From Adineta ricciae (taxonomy: Eukaryota; Rotifera; Eurotatoria; Adinetida; Adinetidae): DNA of 64,000 nucleotides. Below the pieces are notes generated by a model that was not told where the DNA came from, searched no databases, and was given only the letters and a program-made list of their open reading frames with translations. Shown here one piece after another: positions 1 through 11,147 of the stretch. A program made the translations under genes and the position numbers. The first letter of the stretch is position 1; each line of letters opens with the position of its first letter. The stretch is taken from the NCBI GenBank assembly GCA_905250025.1, contig CAJNOJ010000098.1, forward strand, positions 279,107 to 343,106, read 5' to 3'.

Positions 1-1055
1 GCGTTTATTCGTTTTCCTACAGCAAATCAAATTCAACAAACCGAAGTTGCTGTTCATCGATATCGACAACGTTTCCAATATAAAGTGTAGTAACAGTTTT
101 ATCTTCTGGTGCTTCCAGTTGTGGTGCTTCTTTATAACGCGATAAAAGTTTCTCAGCGACAGGATCGTTGATACCGTAGAAACGATCGCGAATATTTTGA
201 GTCGATAGAGGATCGTCAGGATCCGATGGTTTTTCATGTCTAGACGATGGAGAACGAATGAAATAATTTTGATTTTCAATCAACATTTTGTACATACCGA
301 TATGGACATTCTTCACCTCGTTTACATTCACCTTTGACGTAAAACGAGCAAATATGAGGTTGATTACGTTTGTAATACGGTGCTGATCGTGCCAATTTCA
401 TCAGAACATCGCTTGGTGGTTGAGCTTTAGCTAATTGGCCATATGGTTGGGGTTGTTGATCAAGTGCCATCTAAATACATCTTGATATTGATCTTTACAA
501 CAAAAAACACGAATTCTCACCTCTCCTTCAACATTTTGGGTGAAGTACTCTTTATTCACGTGCGATTTTGGAACACTGTCAGTGATTTGTAAAGCTTCAT
601 CACGAACTTGAACAGGTAAACCTGAAGGAAAAAACCGAACGACATGTTTAGTTAGTAGATATTTTTCAGTACAAACCGTATTCAAGATCGAGTAAACATG
701 TTTGACAAACATTTTTCACTTTACTACACGTTTGACAGATTTCTGTCTTTTTGAAACGCATACGAGCACCCGGGCACCAACGAAAGATCGTAAATGGACG
801 ATTACATATCTTACACTCTTGTCCATATCGTTCTTTCATCTAAATTAATATATCTAATTTCATAAACAAACGACAAAAAGCCGTATATTTACCATTCGAA
901 TGTAAGGATTATCGCCAAGACATGTTTGACATAAAATTGGAAACTCCTATCCAAATAAATACACATTCAATTGAAAGACTTCTTCTAGAAACTCAACATA
1001 CCGAATCTTCCCAATTTTGCCGATTGTATGTGTTTGAAAGAAGAGAGATTGACAT
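1..1055 (-). CDS. RBM22: Pre-mRNA-splicing factor RBM22 (partial, C terminus outside window)
   Basis: RBM22 (yeast Cwc2) contacts U6 snRNA and the intron in the activated spliceosome, in the nucleus. The start is the ATG at 1055-1053; the protein begins [17 protein letters not shown], very close to animal RBM22. A cysteine-rich region follows ([10 protein letters not shown], then CKIC and CQTC pairs, about 896-700). Next come [10 protein letters not shown] and the CCCH finger [19 protein letters not shown], whose last His comes from the next exon. After DPDDPL and [12 protein letters not shown] the RRM starts with TTLYIGN and is cut by the window edge. Short GT..AG introns lie near 1018-963, 893-840, 657-630 and 330-245. 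The motif order is colinear with the family, so the identification is firm. Confidence 0.95.
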
Positions 1056-1500
1056 GATAATCTATGCTCGTTATGTATGTTGCAAGTCAAAAAGAATGAA
1101 TGCAAGAATCAATAAACAAAACAATGATGATGATGTTTCACGATCAGCTCATCCGATTGGATTCAACTGATTGACTAACAAGAATTTTTCAACGACAGAT
1201 GGCAGTAGCAGGTGAACATTGAATTACGTCTTTAGATAAATTAGACACAATTAACTTATCTCAACAATAAGAAAGGGAACTATCAACAACGAATCATCAA
1301 TAACGTCGAGATAATCTCTTTCTACTACTTATCAAGTCAAGGATAAATAGATTTTCATCGAAAATAGACAGCGAGATTCATTTTCTTATCTACAAATATC
1401 TCCTACGGATGAATAATCATTTGTCAACACTGGACAGATCCGTTTGGATATAAAAAGACGTTTTCTCAGTACTGTCTGGTCTCATAAAGAACAAGAAATC
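1056..1500. other. Intergenic region between divergent genes
   Basis: RBM22 leaves to the left and the EGF gene to the right, so both promoters must lie here. I see AT-rich sequence with no convincing ORF, RNA gene or repeat. Confidence 0.5.
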
Positions 1501-2571
1501 ATGGTCAATCGCCGTATACTTCTCCTGTTCATTGCTGTAACGTTGTTCATCACTGTATTACAAGCTGAACGTGCTCGTAACGATAATCTTCAAGATGCCG
1601 AACAAGAAATAGATTTTACCAATCATAGCGAAGACGATGGTAACAATTAATTGGAAAGCAGTATCCAAAGTTGAAAGTTGTTTCTTTAGATGTAATTGAA
1701 ACTATCAAACGATTTTGGAAGAATAAAAAGACAACAACACCTAAACCATCTTCCGACTCGATTTCAGCATTGATTACAACAACAAAACCAACTTCGATTT
1801 CGAAACTTTCAACTTCAACTAAATCATCCGCTTTCAGTGGTTTATTTGGTAATAAAGGCAAGACGACTTCGGGTAGCGGATGTAGGTAACATTTGTCATG
1901 ATCGAGAAGGTAAAAAGAAAGTTTTTCTTTGAATAGTGGCAAGTAGCACATCGCGATCTGGTACTGGACGCTTAACAACTGCAGCACCAAAAGGTGAGAC
2001 CGACAGAGACGATGTGCATTTCTAAGAAGAGCATGTTCTCAATTCAATTATAGATGCCTGTGGAGCAATTAATCCATGCAATAACGGTGGTACATGCAAA
2101 ACTTTGTCAAGTGGTAGCTACTATTGCTTTTGTGGTCCAGATCATTATGGCAAACGTTGTGAAAATAGTACGCTGTTTATATTTGATCTATGAAACATAT
2201 TTTTCTGTGTGGCCTCTAGAATTTATGTTCACTGGTGCTGCTAATGCCGATCGTACACGTAAAGATCATTGCGCCGAGCAACCTTGTCGTAATGGCGGTG
2301 AATGTGTTGGATTACGCACAACATACTATTGCCGATGTAAATCACCCTACTATGGAATCAAATGCGATAAACGTAAAGTTTTCGGCTTGATTATCGACGA
2401 ATTCAGTCATTGTGTTCTTTCTTATTAGGTCTTAGTAAACGCGAAGAAGTGGATGACGAATCCGTTTTATCTGACGAACAAATGAACATCTACGAACGGG
2501 AATTGCAAGACGATAACGAAGATTTACGTCGTGCTATTGCCAATGAAAATTTAATTGAAAATTTCGAATAG
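1501..2571 (+). CDS. Secreted protein with two EGF-like domains
   Basis: The ATG at 1501 opens a signal peptide (MVNRRILLLFIAVTLFITVLQA). A Ser/Thr/Lys-rich linker (TTTPKPSSD, then TSISKLSTST) suggests O-glycosylation. Two EGF-like modules follow: CGAINPCNNGGTC with YCFCGPDHYGKRC, and CAEQPCRNGGEC with YYCRCKSPYYGIKC. Both have the six-Cys pattern and the CxNGGxC core. The C terminus is acidic and ends ENFE. I joined six exons through short GT..AG introns near 1640-1689, 1886-1935, 1992-2054, 2169-2220 and 2372-2428, with phases kept. No membrane segment follows the EGF domains, so an extracellular role (ligand or matrix) is inferred. No orthologue is recognised. Confidence 0.8.
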
Positions 2572-2690
2572 ATGTATACGATTTTCGAAGACATTGAAAG
2601 TGAAAATAGACATTTATTTTATTCACGATTATTTCAATATCAATAAATATAACTAATCCTTTATGATTGATAAGTCTATCTTTGTGTCAT

Positions 2691-4272
2691 TCAAATCAAT
2701 ATCGGTTCATTCCGCAAAAGTTCCATCTGTTTAACCATTGACCAAGGGGCGCTGATAGTTTGACGTTCATCCCTTATATTCAGTTTTAATTTCGGTCGTT
2801 CGAAATTATCTTTTCCTTCCATGTTTTCGACAATCAACGTCCCACGCGGCAATGCACTCTTTGACCGATGTTTTGTCGCTTTTCGATATTTTACACAAGA
2901 CTGAATAAATGATACATCTTCTGTTGCTATAACTTGAGTTTTCAATCGATGTGTATACGAAAATTCTACTTTTGTTTCAATAACGGGCGGCAGAATACTC
3001 GCTAGATAGGTTTGAAACTGCTGAATATCAAAATTCGAACGATTCAATATGATCGGAATGGAGATTTGGCATAGAAATTCTTCCCAAGTGAGTACACGAT
3101 GTGCTCTAAAATGATAAAGATCTGACGGCACCTTCCGTCGGTACGAAACTTACTCGAATGCTTCGTCGATTATCGGGTTTTCGTATAAAACTGCATCGAT
3201 GAACTGTCCACCATATTTTCTCCTGTAAATAAAACACGAACATATCGTTTAGGATTTTCTTTTCTTTATATACTTGATCATGACGAGAAGATCATAGAGA
3301 ACTCTATCGGAATGTTCTTTCGTAATGATAAGATTTCGTTGATGATCGAAATTCAGCTCTGAATCTTGAAGAAAGAGTTTCTTCGCAAAGATTAATTCTT
3401 TGTAAGTCAACGATGTTGTTAATTGAGCCTAAAAAATAACGAGAGACATGTAAAGAAAGTATACTTCTCCTACGTGATCTTTTCCTGCGATCAACTTGCA
3501 TGTATAAAAGCGTTGGTAATCCAACCAAGCGACGCGACCTTTTTGTTGGATGTCCATGATATAAAAATGCAACTTTTGTATGTACAGATCGTATGGAATG
3601 AGAGAGATCATCATTTTTGTATTGAAACAAAACATCAAGAAGTCTTTCAAAATGATAAATCCATCTGAAGAATAAATTTTTCTGATAAAGCGATCTCCTC
3701 TTCGATGAAGCATCATCTCACCATTATCTCGATCGATTCTTTCGAACGAAGAACGTAGTAGATGAATATCGTCTTCACTCAACAGTTGAGTTAAATCTTC
3801 CTGAAAACCAAAACTTCAAATACCGAAACAAACGAGTATCGTGACATACACATTCGGTGCAATTGTGATATTTCTTTCGTCGACTGGGCAAGAGAGCCGA
3901 TTCATCATCACCTGGATTGTGTCTACATTGATAATGATAAGTCTTAATGCAAACATCACAATGAAGGTAATCTTCGAAACAAGGTGCGTTGCAGAATACG
4001 CACAGGACAATTGTGTTCTAAAGCAAAATGACGAAATCGATTGGAAATGAGAGTGTATATGAGCATACGTCGAAATTTCCCAATCCTCTTGGCATTTTCG
4101 GTATCAGGTACTTCGGTCGGATGACATTGGCAGTGAACGACACTTTGAACGTTCGTTTTTTTGCAACAAAAGTTCGTCGCGCTGTCGATTTTCGCGAAGA
4201 CATCACACACGGTGAAGAGAAATCAATCCGTTTACCTAACCGGAATGTTTCTTCGATTGAAACTGAATCCAT
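2691..4272 (-). CDS. PHF24: PHF24/GINIP-like protein: PHD finger plus EF-hand-like modules
   Basis: In vertebrates PHF24 (GINIP, KIAA1045) binds Galpha-i and modulates GABA-B signalling in neurons. Reading leftwards: an N-terminal exon from the ATG at 4272 (MDSVSIEETFRL) with FTANVIRPKYLIPKM; a PHD-type zinc finger (CVFCNAPCFEDYLHCDVC, then YHYQC and CTEC, about 4015-3845); helical EF-hand-like segments (LLSEDDIHLLRSSFERID and QQKGRVAWLDYQRF); and a C-terminal module, LTWEEFLCQISI. This order (PHD, LTEEE-like helix, HIEWPDF-like and VDWPTFL-like segments) matches PHF24 as I remember it. The EF-hand loops lack the full acidic set, so calcium binding is doubtful. There are four to five short introns. 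The start is the least certain part. Confidence 0.72.
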
Positions 4273-4857
4273 CGAAAACAATATGTCGTAATGCACAAAT
4301 ACAAAAGCATTAGCGAGTGCCCAGAAAGAACATTTCGAACGGAAGTGAATTATGTGTTCTCTACGCAAGAAAATATCAACGATAAAACAAAGATCTGCAG
4401 GGAATTCACTGTTTCATTCTCATCGCATGCATTTTGTCAAGATAGAACGATTGTTCATCGTATCGTAAGTGCATGATTTATGTATTGTTCTTACTTGAGA
4501 CAAGCTGATCATAAAAACGTTCGATAGAGATAATTGCGATCGTTTGCAAAATCGAATCAGCTATTCGATATCACAGTTCAATCAATATGTACACTGAAAA
4601 AGGCATTTACGATCGATTTGAATCTACTAAATCAGTTTTATTTATGTTTGAACATATGAAATGTAATCTCTAGTATAACAAGGAACTTTTCAAGTTAAGA
4701 ATGAAGAATACAATGCCACTGATTACCTACATAGCAAACAAGAAAGAAAGAGAATATCTAGAAGCATGAAAACAGATGCATGTTTGACAAAGAACACTCC
4801 TAATTCTAAAGTCAATTAGTAAGAAAATATTTACAAAATCAGATCGATGAATTCGGT
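4273..4857. other. Intergenic, nothing recognised
   Basis: This is AT-rich sequence upstream of the PHF24-like gene and downstream of the orphan exon. Open frames here are antisense to the first PHF24-like exons or short and unsupported. Confidence 0.4.
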
Positions 4858-5015
4858 CTAAATTTGAGTGATTTCCACTGTTTCTTCGATGGTTTGAGAT
4901 GAACTTTGAATATCTTTCGGAGTATCACTGTTGATCGGTATTCCAGCTGTTAAATGATTCACAATAAATTTCGGATCATCATCCAGCTTTTTGTAACGTT
5001 GATATAATGTACACA
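4858..5015 (-). CDS. C-terminal exon of an unidentified gene, cut by an assembly gap
   Basis: From the gap leftwards one frame stays open for 51 codons, from CTLYQRYKKLDDDPKF through IVNHLTAGIPINSD to a Glu/Thr/Ser-rich end EETVEITQI and TAG at 4860-4858. The composition looks like coding sequence rather than intergenic DNA. The N at 5016 removes whatever lies upstream, so no family can be named. It could also be a chance open frame. Confidence 0.35.
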
Positions 5016-5016
5016 N
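5016..5016. other. Assembly gap (single N)
   Basis: A single N joins unrelated-looking sequence, so the true gap size is unknown. The open frame to its left has no visible continuation to the right. Confidence 0.85.
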
Positions 5017-5600
5017 TAAAGAATAATAAAACTCGTCATGTACTCTTTTGCTTCAAATGGCTTTTTTTATTAGTTCATTCGATATAATAGACTTAGTAAG
5101 CGTTAAGCACGATGACAACGGTCATACAATCATTGCTTATCAATACGTTCACAAAAAAAAACACTGCCAGAGGACATTCAAAATTATCCTCAATTCGGAT
5201 CAATTGAATAAAGATGACATACAACATTGTTAGTTCAGTCTGAGTGTTCACACAACAGAATTCTCCATGAAATCAGCAGAGATGTATAATTGCGTCTTGT
5301 CGAGAACGCGTATGTTGACATGTCATTATATTCGCGGTTTAATCAGTAACTGTCTTCGATCAGCTTGAAAAATGGACATTGATATACAAACTAACAGTTG
5401 TCATTTAATGTTATTCTAGCCTACGTGCTCTTAGCGGCACAACGATGGTATTCTAATTACCGACATTTGCTTCGAATCTGTTTACTGAAGATTAGAGGTG
5501 ACAGGCGAAACACCCACGAAAGCGGATGATAATATGTGATATATATATATATATATCACAGTATATATACAGCGCTAGATTGTAGTTATAATCGTACAAC
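5017..5600. promoter_or_regulatory. Upstream region of the calponin-like gene with TATA element and (AT)n tract
   Basis: No gene is supported. Just before the calponin ATG lies an (AT)n microsatellite (about 5537-5556) and a TATA-like GTATATATAC (5561-5570), some 30 bases upstream of the coding start. The TATA assignment is inferred from sequence and spacing only. Confidence 0.4.
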
Positions 5601-6180
5601 ATGGCGTTAGATCGAGCAGTTAAAGACAAAGTAGGATAATCAGATGGATTATGTTTAATATCAATATGCTTAAGGATGGTTGTATTTCATAGATCAATTT
5701 AAAACAAGATCCTGAACAGGATAAAGCCGCACGCGAATGGATCGAAGCAGTTATAGGTGAAAAATTTTCCACCGATGATTATGCCGAAGCTCTTCACGAT
5801 GGTGTACTTCTTTGCAAGTGAGTTTTCTATGCGTTGATATACATTCGCTATTTGATTGTGTACAGATTAATGAACAAACTAAAACCTGGTTCAATCCCGA
5901 AAATTCACACATCGGGCGGTCCAATGAAATTACGCGAGAATATCGGACTTTTTCAAAATGCTGCCCGCGCGTACGGGGTCAGTGAAAGTGAAGTTTTTCA
6001 AGCGGTAGATTTATTCGATAAGCAAAATATTCAGCAAGTTACCGTAAGTGTACTTTCAACTTGATCTTTGTTATCGTCTGTTTTTAGTTATGCATTTTTG
6101 CTTTGAATCGTCTTGCGCAAAAGCAGAACTTTGGTGGACCGAAACTTAATTATCAAACAAAATTACCAACTTATGATTGA
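5601..6180 (+). CDS. Calponin/transgelin family protein (CH domain)
   Basis: This is an actin-associated protein of the muscle-protein-20/transgelin type. The start MALDRAVKDK is at 5601. The single calponin-homology domain runs from AAREWIEAVIGEKF through LHDGVLLCKLMNKLKPGSI, MKLRENIGLFQNAARAYG and VFQAVDLFDKQNIQQV to LCIFALNRLAQKQNFGGPKL, all hallmark CH-domain segments. It ends after KLPTYD without a calponin-family repeat, which is short for transgelin and closer to a minimal CH protein. Three short introns are spliced in phase (near 5631-5694, 5819-5864 and 6043-6087). A cytoplasmic role in contractile or cytoskeletal actin is expected from the family. Confidence 0.9.
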
Positions 6181-6294
6181 TATCTATTATGATTCTTTTT
6201 CAGTTTTATTTATGCATTAACCGAATAAATCAATGAGTTAATCAAAAATCGGAAATTCTGTTTTTTTTTATTGAAACTAATATAGTACTGTTGA

Positions 6295-8530
6295 TCAATA
6301 TTCGCTGTCAATAAACTTAGCGATTGTATTGAGTTGAACGTTACTAGTACCTTCGTAGATAGTTCCTAAAATTCATCAGAAGAAAATGTTAAATTCTTCT
6401 TCTTTCTAATCAACAACTCGAACTCACCAACTTTACAATCGCGAAAGAATTTTTCTTGCGGATAATCACATGAAAATCCCAAACCACCCATGAAATCAAT
6501 GCTAATATAAACAACCGATATTCACTATGCGATCAGAAATCAAATCACTCACCATTTACTGGTTACTCTTCCTGCTAACTGAAAGCATCAAATATAAACT
6601 TAGAGAACGAAAATCTCCTCCCCCTCCAATGAGTCATACTTCTGATGCGTAATACTTAGCCATAGCTGCTTGTTTCACAAACGGTAATTTGGCATCACGT
6701 AGGCGAGCAGCATTGTATGTCAAGAGTCGAGCAGCTTCGATTTCCGTTGCTAATAACGCTATTTGATGTTGCATAGCCTACATGACACACATAAAAACAT
6801 GATCGGAAGCTTGCTCTCGAATTGAATCTACTTGAAAATCGAATATACGATGACCGAATTGTTTACGTTCTTTTGTATATGGTATGGTTTTGTCGAACGC
6901 ACCTTGACTAACACCTACCATCTACGCAGAATGTCGAGCATTACAAAAAGAAAGTGTAAAGCAAACGAATTTACTTGAGCTGCTATACCAATACGACCTT
7001 CGTTAAGCATAGAAATAGCGTATTTATAACCATGACCTTCTTTTCCGAGAAGGTTCTTCGCAGGAATCTACGAATATAAGAGAAGAGTTCTTTGTGAGTC
7101 AAAGAAAGAAGTGATACATGCTTTGCAATCATCGAAATGAACCATACATGTGGACGATGCTTTTAGACCAAGTTTTTTCTCTCTTTTGCCTATACGTAAA
7201 CCTTCGGTATCGCGATCGACAATGAATGTTGAAATTCCTTTATGTTTCTACGAAGAACAAAACGTGATTTGATACTTTCGAATCGATGTTCTTTTTCTTA
7301 TTTACCACCGTGGGATTTGAATTTGCCATGACAAGATAAACTCCGCTGATCTCTGCATTGGATATCCACATTTTCGTGCCGTTCAACACATAATAATCTC
7401 CTCGTTTCTCTGCTGTTGTTTTCAAAGCAAATGCATCACTACCCGATGTTGGTTCTGTCAAACAGAAACTTGCGACCTGAAAGGAAAAAAAACAGGATTA
7501 AAACTCCTGTTCTCATCCTAAGATTTAAATATCAAAAGAACAACACGAGATTCTTAGCCAATTGTGGTAAATATTGTTGCTTTTGTTCTTCCGTTCCGTA
7601 ATTGAGAAACAATCGATTGAATAGAGTATTTTGTAGATCTAGAAGTAGTCCTACGCTGGGATCAATCTTTGACATTTCTTCAATGACGAGCACTGAAGAG
7701 AAAAATGTTTGTCCTGATCCACCATACTCCACTGGTACATCAACTGCCATAAGCTAGAAACAGAAAAGCAAGTATCATCATCCACAATTCATTACCAAGT
7801 CTTTCGCTAATCGAGGTAAGTACGTAGCTTTTTGTTCATCGTTAGCAAGTTGAATAAAAAATGGATTTACAACAGTATTTTGCACATCAAGGAACCCTTA
7901 ACCAATAAAAAAAAAACAATGCTAAAATTAATGACACTTTTTTCGAATGTCATCTACCTCCGAATGCACTATCTAAATGCAAAAAAAATCTTTTTTTGTT
8001 GAATTCTGTTTATGGCTGACCTATTTTCGACGCTTCCTCAATCGCTAGAATGCACCCGAAAATATCCGAACCGCCTCCTCCGTACTGAGTAGGTATTTCG
8101 ATACCCATCCACTAATTTCAAACATGTACAAATCATAACACACACAACACATCAATCACATACGCCTTGATCAAAGATTGCTTTCATCAGTTCGGGTTTA
8201 AATGCACCAGCTTCTTCCATTTCACGGATGTAAGGTTCGACATGTTCCTTACCGAACCGAGCCACTGTACGAGAAAAAGAAATCGAATCATGACGATCAA
8301 AAGCAAGAGAAGAACGTTCGAAACCTGTTTCTTTAATTAGCTGTTCTTCTTCGGAGAGATTATACAATGATTGATTGATCGGAGTAGTTGACAGATTTCG
8401 TGATCGAAAGATCGATGACTTAGGTCTGAGGAGAAGAAAGAGGAAGCATTTCAGATAATTTCGTTGAGGAACTTTACCGAATCGTTCGAAACAAACGCGC
8501 TGTTGTTACTAATCGATTAAAATTCATCAT
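6295..8530 (-). CDS. ACADSB: Short/branched-chain acyl-CoA dehydrogenase, mitochondrial, with duplicated exon cassette
   Basis: This FAD enzyme oxidises branched short acyl-CoAs such as 2-methylbutyryl-CoA. The start [18 protein letters not shown] and a basic, Ser/Thr-rich leader ([13 protein letters not shown]) suggest mitochondrial import. Family motifs include [60 protein letters not shown] and the catalytic-Glu segment [18 protein letters not shown] at the C terminus. More than ten exons are joined by introns of about 45-60 bases. Two alternative versions of the segment between FDQG and VASFC are present (described separately). ACADSB is the closest animal match by motif; ACADS is the alternative. 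Confidence 0.9.
7547..7753 (-). other. Alternative cassette B of the acyl-CoA dehydrogenase (one exon)
   Basis: This single 207-base exon encodes 69 residues starting [18 protein letters not shown], through [15 protein letters not shown] and [10 protein letters not shown] to YLPQLAKNL. Both borders are phase 0, the upstream FDQG|L and the downstream L|VASFC. Its donor is the weaker GTGTTG. It is homologous to cassette A just upstream. Confidence 0.75.
7796..8111 (-). other. Alternative cassette A of the acyl-CoA dehydrogenase (three exons)
   Basis: Three exons of 91, 15 and 101 bases total 207 bases and encode 69 residues: [48 protein letters not shown] and YLPRLAKDL. Its phase-0 borders match cassette B, so either one can join the flanking exons. 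It holds the 15-base micro-exon at 7958-7972. Confidence 0.7.
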
Positions 8531-8633
8531 GATCTGAAACACAAATTTTCATCTGACTTTTTTCTTTAAACGAGAAAAGAAAACAGTAATAATAAAATAA
8601 CACAAAACAATGAAACAGAACGGTCTCGTGAGT

Positions 8634-10839
8634 TTATTTATGTCGGTTCGAGCTTCGTTCATACGCAGTTTTGGCCACTTCCATCAGAACTTCATCTCCA
8701 AACGACGAACGTGATGCTTCAGAACTTTGATCATCATAATCATCGTTCTCCTTTCGTCGGGATTGATGTTCCTTGGAATGAATACTTGGTTTGATATCAA
8801 GATGTTCTTCTGTATTTGTTGATGGTTGATCCGGTGATGACCATCGTGTTAATCTCGGCCGTTTGCTTGAATTGGCCTTCGATTTGTAATAATCAAAATC
8901 GTTTAATAATTGTTTAATGCAATCTAATGTTCGATCGGATGATTCTTCGAGATTTCGATATATTTCATGTGGCGCTACACGATGCCGCTCACTCTGAATT
9001 CGATTGGAAAGACGCTTTTCTATGTCGATAATGGTACTTGTTGCTTGATCGAGGGATTGTCTATCGGATAGAACGAGTGTTGATTGGCATGTGCTTACTT
9101 CACTGACCATTCGCTTGATCAATTCGTCAAATGATTGGAAACGTCGATCACGTAAGACATTGGATAGGTAATACAACGATTTGTACAGCTAAAGAAAATA
9201 CAATTCGTGTCTACTCATTCAAATGATCATACTTACATTTCGAAATAAGGAGAGTTTTTTATTTTGATCTTCTTCTTCAGCCGATGTTCGAGATGGATAA
9301 TGGCGGTGGTGATGGTGATGGTGATGATCAGGTGATGTTGACAATGTTCGCGATTGTTTTTCTGGATGATGACGAGAAGAGGGTCGATCTGTCCGATGAT
9401 TTCTTGAGGTAGAACTCATTGAATGATTAGTTGATGACGGCGTTCGATCTTTTACATGGTGTCTCGATGATCGACGATCCGCTGAATGGTTTCGTGTTGT
9501 CGGAGCTGTTGAATGCTTGGTGGACGATGATGTCCGATCAGATGAACGAGTTCTTGAAGAAGATTTGTGTCCTGATTCTACTATATCATTTGTATAAGAT
9601 CTTGCTGATGTTGTCGGACGATGTGTTGAAGAAACAGATCTTGACGGTGCAGGATCAGGTACAGTATAAACGACAGGTGGAATAGATGTGTGACGATTCG
9701 CATTGTTCCACCGGTCACAAAGAATCTAAAGAGAAAAAAAAGGGAATATGAAATGAGAGAATTGACTTCGAGATTTTACATTGAAGTTTTGTTGAAATTG
9801 ATTGAATGAATCAATAATGGTGGCATGTTGATCAATGTGCGATATTGTCATTCGGTTCAATTCAACCAGAATCCGAATTGATCGCAATAACTTCTCGATT
9901 TTTTCCAGTGCATCCTGATAGAATAGTTTCTTGTGTTCATCTATCGATTGGATTTGTTCTTTCAAACGATCTAACGTAATCGATGAGAGACCTTGTAAAG
10001 TACATAGATATTCAAACAATTGAATGAGGATATTTTCATGACGATATTGTTGAATGAGATCGCGAACGTAAATCACGAACTGATTGATTGAATGGTCAAA
10101 GGAATAATTTGAAAATGATGTTGTGGATGATATTCGAAGATTTTGCACGATATGATTATTCAGTAAAGATCTATTTGAAAAGGAAGGTTCAGTTAGCGGA
10201 AGATTTAAGGTTATTTTTGTACTCAGATGTTGGTTTCTGGTCTGGTGATGTGATTGTGTCCATATGAACGACTTCTGGTGATGTTGAGGAATCAGCTTCA
10301 ACTTGAGGAATACTATAAGAAGTCAAAGATCGTTTAAACGTGTTTATTTCGGTTGAAATAAGAATTTTACCGTCGTGTGACTTGTTGAGGTGTTCGATTT
10401 TTTTCCGGCGATGAAAAATAGATGAGACTTCGTTCGTCTAGTTAATAAATTTGATAAAAACCTTTCAAACCAGCCTTATGGCAAATTTACCTGCTGGCGT
10501 GCATAGATACAACAAAGTATTCCGAAACTTCAATCCATTTTGATGAACATAATCAAAGAATGTACGATATCGACTTGTATCCAATTCTTGATTCTTATAA
10601 TCATACAATTTTGAATTACGATCTGCTGGATCTAAAAGCAAAGCCGATACAAGTCATGTATTTTTCGTTTGAATCTCACCTATTTCATAGAGTTCTCGAA
10701 GTTTATCATGAATTTCATCGAAGCCCATATCGATATGACTTAAGATACAGTCTCGAACTCCCCCTCCTCCAGAAAGGTTTACAGTTTTCAGTACACCATC
10801 TTTTATCACTGAACGGCCGCATTGAACTTTTTGGGACAT
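8634..10839 (-). CDS. Unrecognised Ser/Arg/His-rich protein with coiled segments
   Basis: No family is recognised. The likely start is the ATG at 10839 (MSQKVQCGRSVIKDG). A compact N-terminal part follows (LSHIDMGFDEIHDKLRELYE, then TFFDYVHQNGLKFRNTLLYL), joined through in-phase introns to helical segments (QLFEYLCTLQGLSSITLDRL, FYQDALEKIEKLLRSIRILV). The middle is low-complexity Ser/Thr/Arg with an eight-His run (about 9305-9330). The C-terminal third is helical, then polar (SSKRPRLTRWSSPDQ) and ends SNRHK. The basic, disordered composition would suit a nuclear or RNA-associated protein, but that is a guess. Exon joins near 10300-10440 were chosen because only that phase stays open. Confidence 0.6.
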
Positions 10840-11147
10840 TTGTTTTCTATCTATAGCTAACACTGAGAGTAACAGATTTCACGCAGTCAGTTAACATTTC
10901 AGTCTTCTACACTACACCATACTATACCAATCGCATTTCATTTGATGCGAGAAAATATCTCTATAGATGTCGCCAATAACCACCGTTAATAAAAATTTTC
11001 AAATTCATCAAAACCATAACCGTTATAAAATAAACACTACTGGACTGAATTAACGTATAGGAAACATGAATCATCGAAATCTTTTGTCTGAATTCAGACT
11101 CGACTATTGAATTCATTTCTTCTTGAACTATTACCTCGACTAGTACG

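Noticed and set aside
5048-5233. 61-codon open frame after the gap
   Set aside because: No start context, family, signal peptide or splice support; Lys/His-rich chance frame.
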